DNA of 64,000 nt from Paraburkholderia dioscoreae (lineage in GTDB: Bacteria > Pseudomonadota > Gammaproteobacteria > Burkholderiales > Burkholderiaceae), in NCBI RefSeq assembly GCF_902459535.1, contig NZ_LR699554.1, forward strand, positions 2,852,001-2,916,000. Reading direction: 5' to 3'. The notes beneath the pieces were generated by a model, which searched no databases, was not told where the DNA came from, and saw only the letters and a list, made by a program, of their open reading frames with translations. This document shows positions 60,680 to 64,000 of the stretch, in pieces (within the stretch, counting starts at the first letter, position 1; each line of letters opens with the position of its first letter). The translations under genes were made by a program, and so were the position numbers.

Positions 60680-62842
60680 TCAGGCACTCACGGACATCTG
60701 AAGCTGTCCGGGCCGCAACAGGCCTGCGACCTCTTCCGCCCGAACAGCCTTGCCGAACAGAAAACCCTGGCCATACGCGCATCCGCGCTGGGTCAAAGCC
60801 TGTTGCAGTTCGGCGCTCTCGATTCCCTCGGCCAACGTGGTCAGCCCAAGTCCATCGGACAAACAAAGAATGGCGTCGACGATCTTCGCGCTTTCCGCAT
60901 CGGAGAGCATCGACTGGATAAACGAACGGTCTATCTTGATCTTGTCGAAATGCAATTCCCTCAGGTGATGCAGGCTCGAATAACCCGTGCCGAAGTCGTC
61001 CAGCGAAACGCGTATTCCCCAGCGGCGGAAGTTATCGATGATCGATTTCGCCGTCGGTAAATCGCCGACCAGCGCCGATTCAGTGATTTCGATCTCCAGC
61101 CGCGACGGCTCGAAGCTCTCCTCGCTCAACACGGACAGCAATTGCGCGGGCAGCAAAGGGTCGGCCAGTTGATGCGGTGAAAGATTGAGCGCGAGCGTCA
61201 TCCGCCCCGGCCATAGCCGTGCGTCCCGGCATGCCCGTCTGAGCATCGACAGCGTGAACGTTGTCGCAAGACCGAGCCGTTCAATGACGGGAATGAACGT
61301 GTCCGGCTCGACGCTGCCGCGCGCGGGATGCGTCCAGCGCGCAAGAATCTCGAAACCATACGTGCGATTCGTCCGCAGATCGACGAGCGGTTGGTAGTGC
61401 GGTTCGATCGCATGCTGCGCAACGGCATTACGCACGTCGAGTTCCAGCGCCGCGAGGCAGCGAAGATCCTCCTGCATGCTTTCCTCAAAGAACTGGAAAT
61501 CGCCGCAACGGCGGGATTTGGCGCGGTACATCGCGGCATCGGCGGCCCGGAGAAGGGTTGCCGCATCGTGTCCGTCCCGGCCGCACAACGCGATACCTAT
61601 ACTGGAGCCGACTTCGACCTCGGAGTGTCCAATCTGAATCGGTGCCCGAATCATTTCGCCGATACGCGTGGCCAGTTGTGCTGCGTTGTCGAACGCCGGT
61701 GTACCTTCGACACGTGCGACAACGGCAAATTCGTCGCCGCCGAGGCGCGCCACCACATCCTCTTCGCGCACCAGAGCGCGCAGTCTGGCCGCTACCGTAC
61801 AGAGCACGGTGTCGCCGCCTTCATGCCCATGCAGATCGTTGACTGCCTTGAATCGGTCAAGGTCGATCACATAGACAAAATGCGTTGCGCACTTCGCCGT
61901 GTCGGCGGCACACATCAGATTGTCGATGCGGCTCGACAGCATCCGGCGGTTGGCAAGGCCGGTTAGCGAATCGTGGCGTGCAAGCCGGTCGGCGACCTGT
62001 TCGGCAAGCTTGGTCGCCGTGTACGCTTCTTCGAGCGCCTGCGCGCTCTGTCGGAAGCGCTGGAAAGCCTGCGCGAGACTGCCGATTTCGTCGTCACGGT
62101 CGACGGAAGGAATCCGCGCGTCGGCCTCTCCCGCCGAAAGACGCGCAAGCGCACCGGCAATCCCTTCCAATGGCGCGAAGACGTTGGTCTCCAGCTTGCG
62201 GCGCATCCACATCGAGGCCGCTGCCATCAACAGCCCTGAAGCCACGATGACGACCAGCAGGCGATAGGAAGTACGGCTGATTGCCGATGTATCGAACCTC
62301 GCTGCCTTCGCATTGGCGTCGATCAGCGAGTCGACGGCCTCGTCGGCCGCCTTATACAACCGGTCGGTCGAGTCGGTGAACCGGTGGCTGAAAGCGACCA
62401 GCGATCCGCCAGCCCGCTCCCATTCCTGCTCCTCGTTCAGGTACTGCTCGACGGTCTCGAACACGGCCGAGGACTGCGTGAGCGTCCGCGACGAATCGAG
62501 GACGAGAAATTCCTCGTGCGCGTTGCGTATTGCTTGCCGATGCTGCGCCGCCAGTTGCAGGGCATGAGTTGTGGCGGCCGAGTCGTTCGCGAGAACGATA
62601 TAGGCCTGAGCGAGGCGCAACTCCGTCAAGCGGTCGCTCACTTCGCCAAGAAGTCGCGTGTTGGCAATCCACTTGTCATCGATCTCATCTGCCTGACGTG
62701 AGATCCCGAGCAGTTGCAGGCAGAACCCGAAGAATAAAACGGCGAACAACGCGACCAGCAGTTTGCTGAAGACACTGAACCGCAGACGGGCCGACCGGTC
62801 CAGAAGGGTACGGCAGTGCCGCACCTGCTTGATGATGTTCAT
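60680..62842 (-). CDS. GGDEF-EAL cyclic-di-GMP signalling protein with HAMP domain
   Basis: A 720-residue inner-membrane protein: two membrane segments around a roughly 150-residue sensor, a HAMP domain (ETNVFAPLEGIAGALARLSA), a GGDEF domain with intact VARLGGDEFAVVA and an EAL domain with the signature as FEILARW and DDFGTGYSSLHHL, LNLSPHQL present. Both catalytic sites look functional, so it can make and/or break cyclic-di-GMP, linking motility and surface growth. Start MNIIKQV at 62842 chosen; an ATG at 62884 would add 14 residues. Flanked on both sides by chemoreceptor genes. Confidence 0.9.
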   Translation of the reverse strand: MNIIKQVRHCRTLLDRSARLRFSVFSKLLVALFAVLFFGFCLQLLGISRQADEIDDKWIANTRLLGEVSDRLTELRLAQAYIVLANDSAATTHALQLAAQHRQAIRNAHEEFLVLDSSRTLTQSSAVFETVEQYLNEEQEWERAGGSLVAFSHRFTDSTDRLYKAADEAVDSLIDANAKAARFDTSAISRTSYRLLVVIVASGLLMAAASMWMRRKLETNVFAPLEGIAGALARLSAGEADARIPSVDRDDEIGSLAQAFQRFRQSAQALEEAYTATKLAEQVADRLARHDSLTGLANRRMLSSRIDNLMCAADTAKCATHFVYVIDLDRFKAVNDLHGHEGGDTVLCTVAARLRALVREEDVVARLGGDEFAVVARVEGTPAFDNAAQLATRIGEMIRAPIQIGHSEVEVGSSIGIALCGRDGHDAATLLRAADAAMYRAKSRRCGDFQFFEESMQEDLRCLAALELDVRNAVAQHAIEPHYQPLVDLRTNRTYGFEILARWTHPARGSVEPDTFIPVIERLGLATTFTLSMLRRACRDARLWPGRMTLALNLSPHQLADPLLPAQLLSVLSEESFEPSRLEIEITESALVGDLPTAKSIIDNFRRWGIRVSLDDFGTGYSSLHHLRELHFDKIKIDRSFIQSMLSDAESAKIVDAILCLSDGLGLTTLAEGIESAELQQALTQRGCAYGQGFLFGKAVRAEEVAGLLRPGQLQMSVSA

Positions 62843-62914
62843 ATCAGGAGCCCCGTCGTTGTTGCAAGGCTGCGGACGCGACATGCGGTCCGCGCGCTGG
62901 ACCTCGGGCCGACA

Positions 62915-64000
62915 TCAGAAGGCCTCCCAGCCGACGCTGCCCGGCGCGGCCTGCACACGCTTTCTGGCAGGGACAGTGATGCGGCGCGCGGCGGCAACCG
63001 CATCCGGAAGACGGGAGGCGCCACGCGCGGACGCGGAATCGGTGACGCGAAACTTCGAAACCAGCGACTGCAATACACCGGATTTTTGCGCCATCGATTG
63101 CGCTGCTGCGGCGGCCTCCTCCACGAGGGCTGCATTCTGCTGGGTCACTTCATCCATCTGCATGACGGCCTGGTTGACCTGTTCGATGCCGACTCTCTGC
63201 TCGCTCGATGCCGCGGCAATTTCGCCCATCAGGTCGGTGACGCGATTGACTGCGTGCACGACCTCGCTCATCGTCTTTCCCGCTTCGCCGGCAAGCTGCG
63301 TGCCCTGGGCTACCCGCTCGACCGACTGCATGATCAGGTTCTTGATCTCTTTTGCCGCCGTCGCACTGCGTTGTGCAAGCGCTCTCACTTCACCGGCGAC
63401 CACGGCAAAGCCTTTGCCCTGATCACCGGCGCGCGCCGCCTCGACCGCCGCATTCAACGCGAGGATGTTGGTCTGGAAAGCAATGCCTTCGATCACGTTG
63501 ATGATCTCCGCCACCTGATTCGAGCTGGACGAGATCCGCCCCATGTTTTCGACTACCTGACTGACGATCTCGCCACCACGTGACGCCGAGACAGAGGCGC
63601 TCTGCGCAACCGAGTTGCCCTGTTGCGCGTTCTCCGCATTCTGCTTCACCGTGGCGGTCAGTTCCTCCATGCTCGCCGCCGTCTGTTCGAGTGACGCGGC
63701 CTGTTCCTCGGTACGCTGGCTGAGGTTGGTGTTGCCTTCCGCGATTTCGGCCGCACCGCCAGCAATGCCTTCGCCGCAACTGCTGACCTCGTACACCATT
63801 GCGGCCAGATTCGCATTCATCGTCTGCAACGCCACGATCAGCGTAGCGGGCTCGTCACGGCCCACATCGGCGATCTCGCCAGTCAGGTCGCCCGCCGCGA
63901 CGATCTGCGCAAACTTTGTCGATCTGACGATCGGCCCTGTAATCGACCTCGTGATCGCAACGGCCAACGCAAGGCCCAATGCGACTGCGCAGACGGTCAA
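62915..64000 (-). CDS. Methyl-accepting chemotaxis protein (C-terminal part; runs off window)
   Basis: The visible 361 residues begin in the second membrane segment, followed by HAMP (TRSITGPIVRSTKFAQIVAA) and the signalling hairpin with VIEGIAFQTNILALNAAVEA. The C-terminus GWEAF again fits the CheR-tethering x-W-x-x-F tail. The sensor domain lies outside the window. It is similar to the chemoreceptor at 58.8-60.6 kb in the signalling part only. Confidence 0.92.
   Translation of the reverse strand: MTVCAVALGLALAVAITRSITGPIVRSTKFAQIVAAGDLTGEIADVGRDEPATLIVALQTMNANLAAMVYEVSSCGEGIAGGAAEIAEGNTNLSQRTEEQAASLEQTAASMEELTATVKQNAENAQQGNSVAQSASVSASRGGEIVSQVVENMGRISSSSNQVAEIINVIEGIAFQTNILALNAAVEAARAGDQGKGFAVVAGEVRALAQRSATAAKEIKNLIMQSVERVAQGTQLAGEAGKTMSEVVHAVNRVTDLMGEIAAASSEQRVGIEQVNQAVMQMDEVTQQNAALVEEAAAAAQSMAQKSGVLQSLVSKFRVTDSASARGASRLPDAVAAARRITVPARKRVQAAPGSVGWEAF

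Overview
The window is high-GC DNA whose gene content (two OmpC-type porins starting with MKKTLIAAG- or MRKASRLAA-like signal peptides, a BraR/RsaL/BraI quorum-sensing locus, DUF3005-like and DUF6566-like small proteins, many ABC uptake islands) points to a soil- or plant-associated Burkholderiaceae bacterium, most likely Paraburkholderia. It looks chromosomal and accessory-rich: mostly catabolic islands, no rRNA, tRNA, CRISPR array, prophage or intact insertion sequence seen.

Layout. 1-1980 (minus): three translationally coupled genes for a CDP-alcohol phosphatidyltransferase, a 2OG-Fe(II) oxygenase and the start of an HpnL-like flippase family protein, a probable membrane-lipid unit. 2.2-11.5 kb: secreted and lipoprotein genes, a PhoX-type phosphatase behind a clear Pho box, a porin, a YdjM-like membrane protein, an EpsC-type serine acetyltransferase and several small conserved proteins. 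11.6-13.6 kb: a decayed sugar-acid catabolic operon in which only an SMP-30 lactonase is intact. 14.1-16 kb: braR-rsaL-braI with a lux-box-like site. 16-19.6 kb: a GntR pseudogene, a universal stress protein, an FNR regulator with all four cluster cysteines, and a lone EgtB/SenA-like sulfoxide synthase.

19.7-32.8 kb is one catabolic island: on the minus strand flavin reductase, aldehyde dehydrogenase, luciferase-like monooxygenase, alpha/beta hydrolase, NIPSNAP protein and a ProVWX-type transporter, preceded by a PucR-family regulator; on the plus strand a DUF1185 protein, a 2-hydroxyacid dehydrogenase and a second porin. Together they suggest uptake and oxidative cleavage of an unidentified betaine-like or N-containing compound.

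34.0-42.4 kb (plus) is an amide-utilisation island: an acetamidase/formamidase, a single 792-residue protein that fuses an AraC-type regulator to a second acetamidase/formamidase, a PuuE-like deacetylase, a periplasmic binding protein, a permease-ATPase fusion and a MetX-like hydrolase. 42.5-51.6 kb is a sugar/lactone island: a metallo-hydrolase and GntR regulator diverge from an enol-lactonase-like hydrolase, an SDR, a ribose-type ABC transporter and an amidohydrolase.

51.85-58.81 kb is bounded by two 86-bp inverted copies of the same sequence. Inside lie a bufferin-type copper RiPP operon (DUF2282 precursor, DUF692/MNIO enzyme, DUF2063 partner, DoxX protein) that carries an extra unrecognised 325-residue gene between the MNIO and partner genes, then an AraC regulator and a dihydrolipoamide-dehydrogenase-like flavoprotein lacking one redox cysteine and the catalytic histidine. 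58.8-64 kb holds two chemoreceptors with CheR-tethering tails around a GGDEF-EAL protein. The strongest candidates for something undescribed are the AraC-amidase fusion, the five-gene buf operon with its extra gene inside inverted repeats, and the altered flavoprotein.
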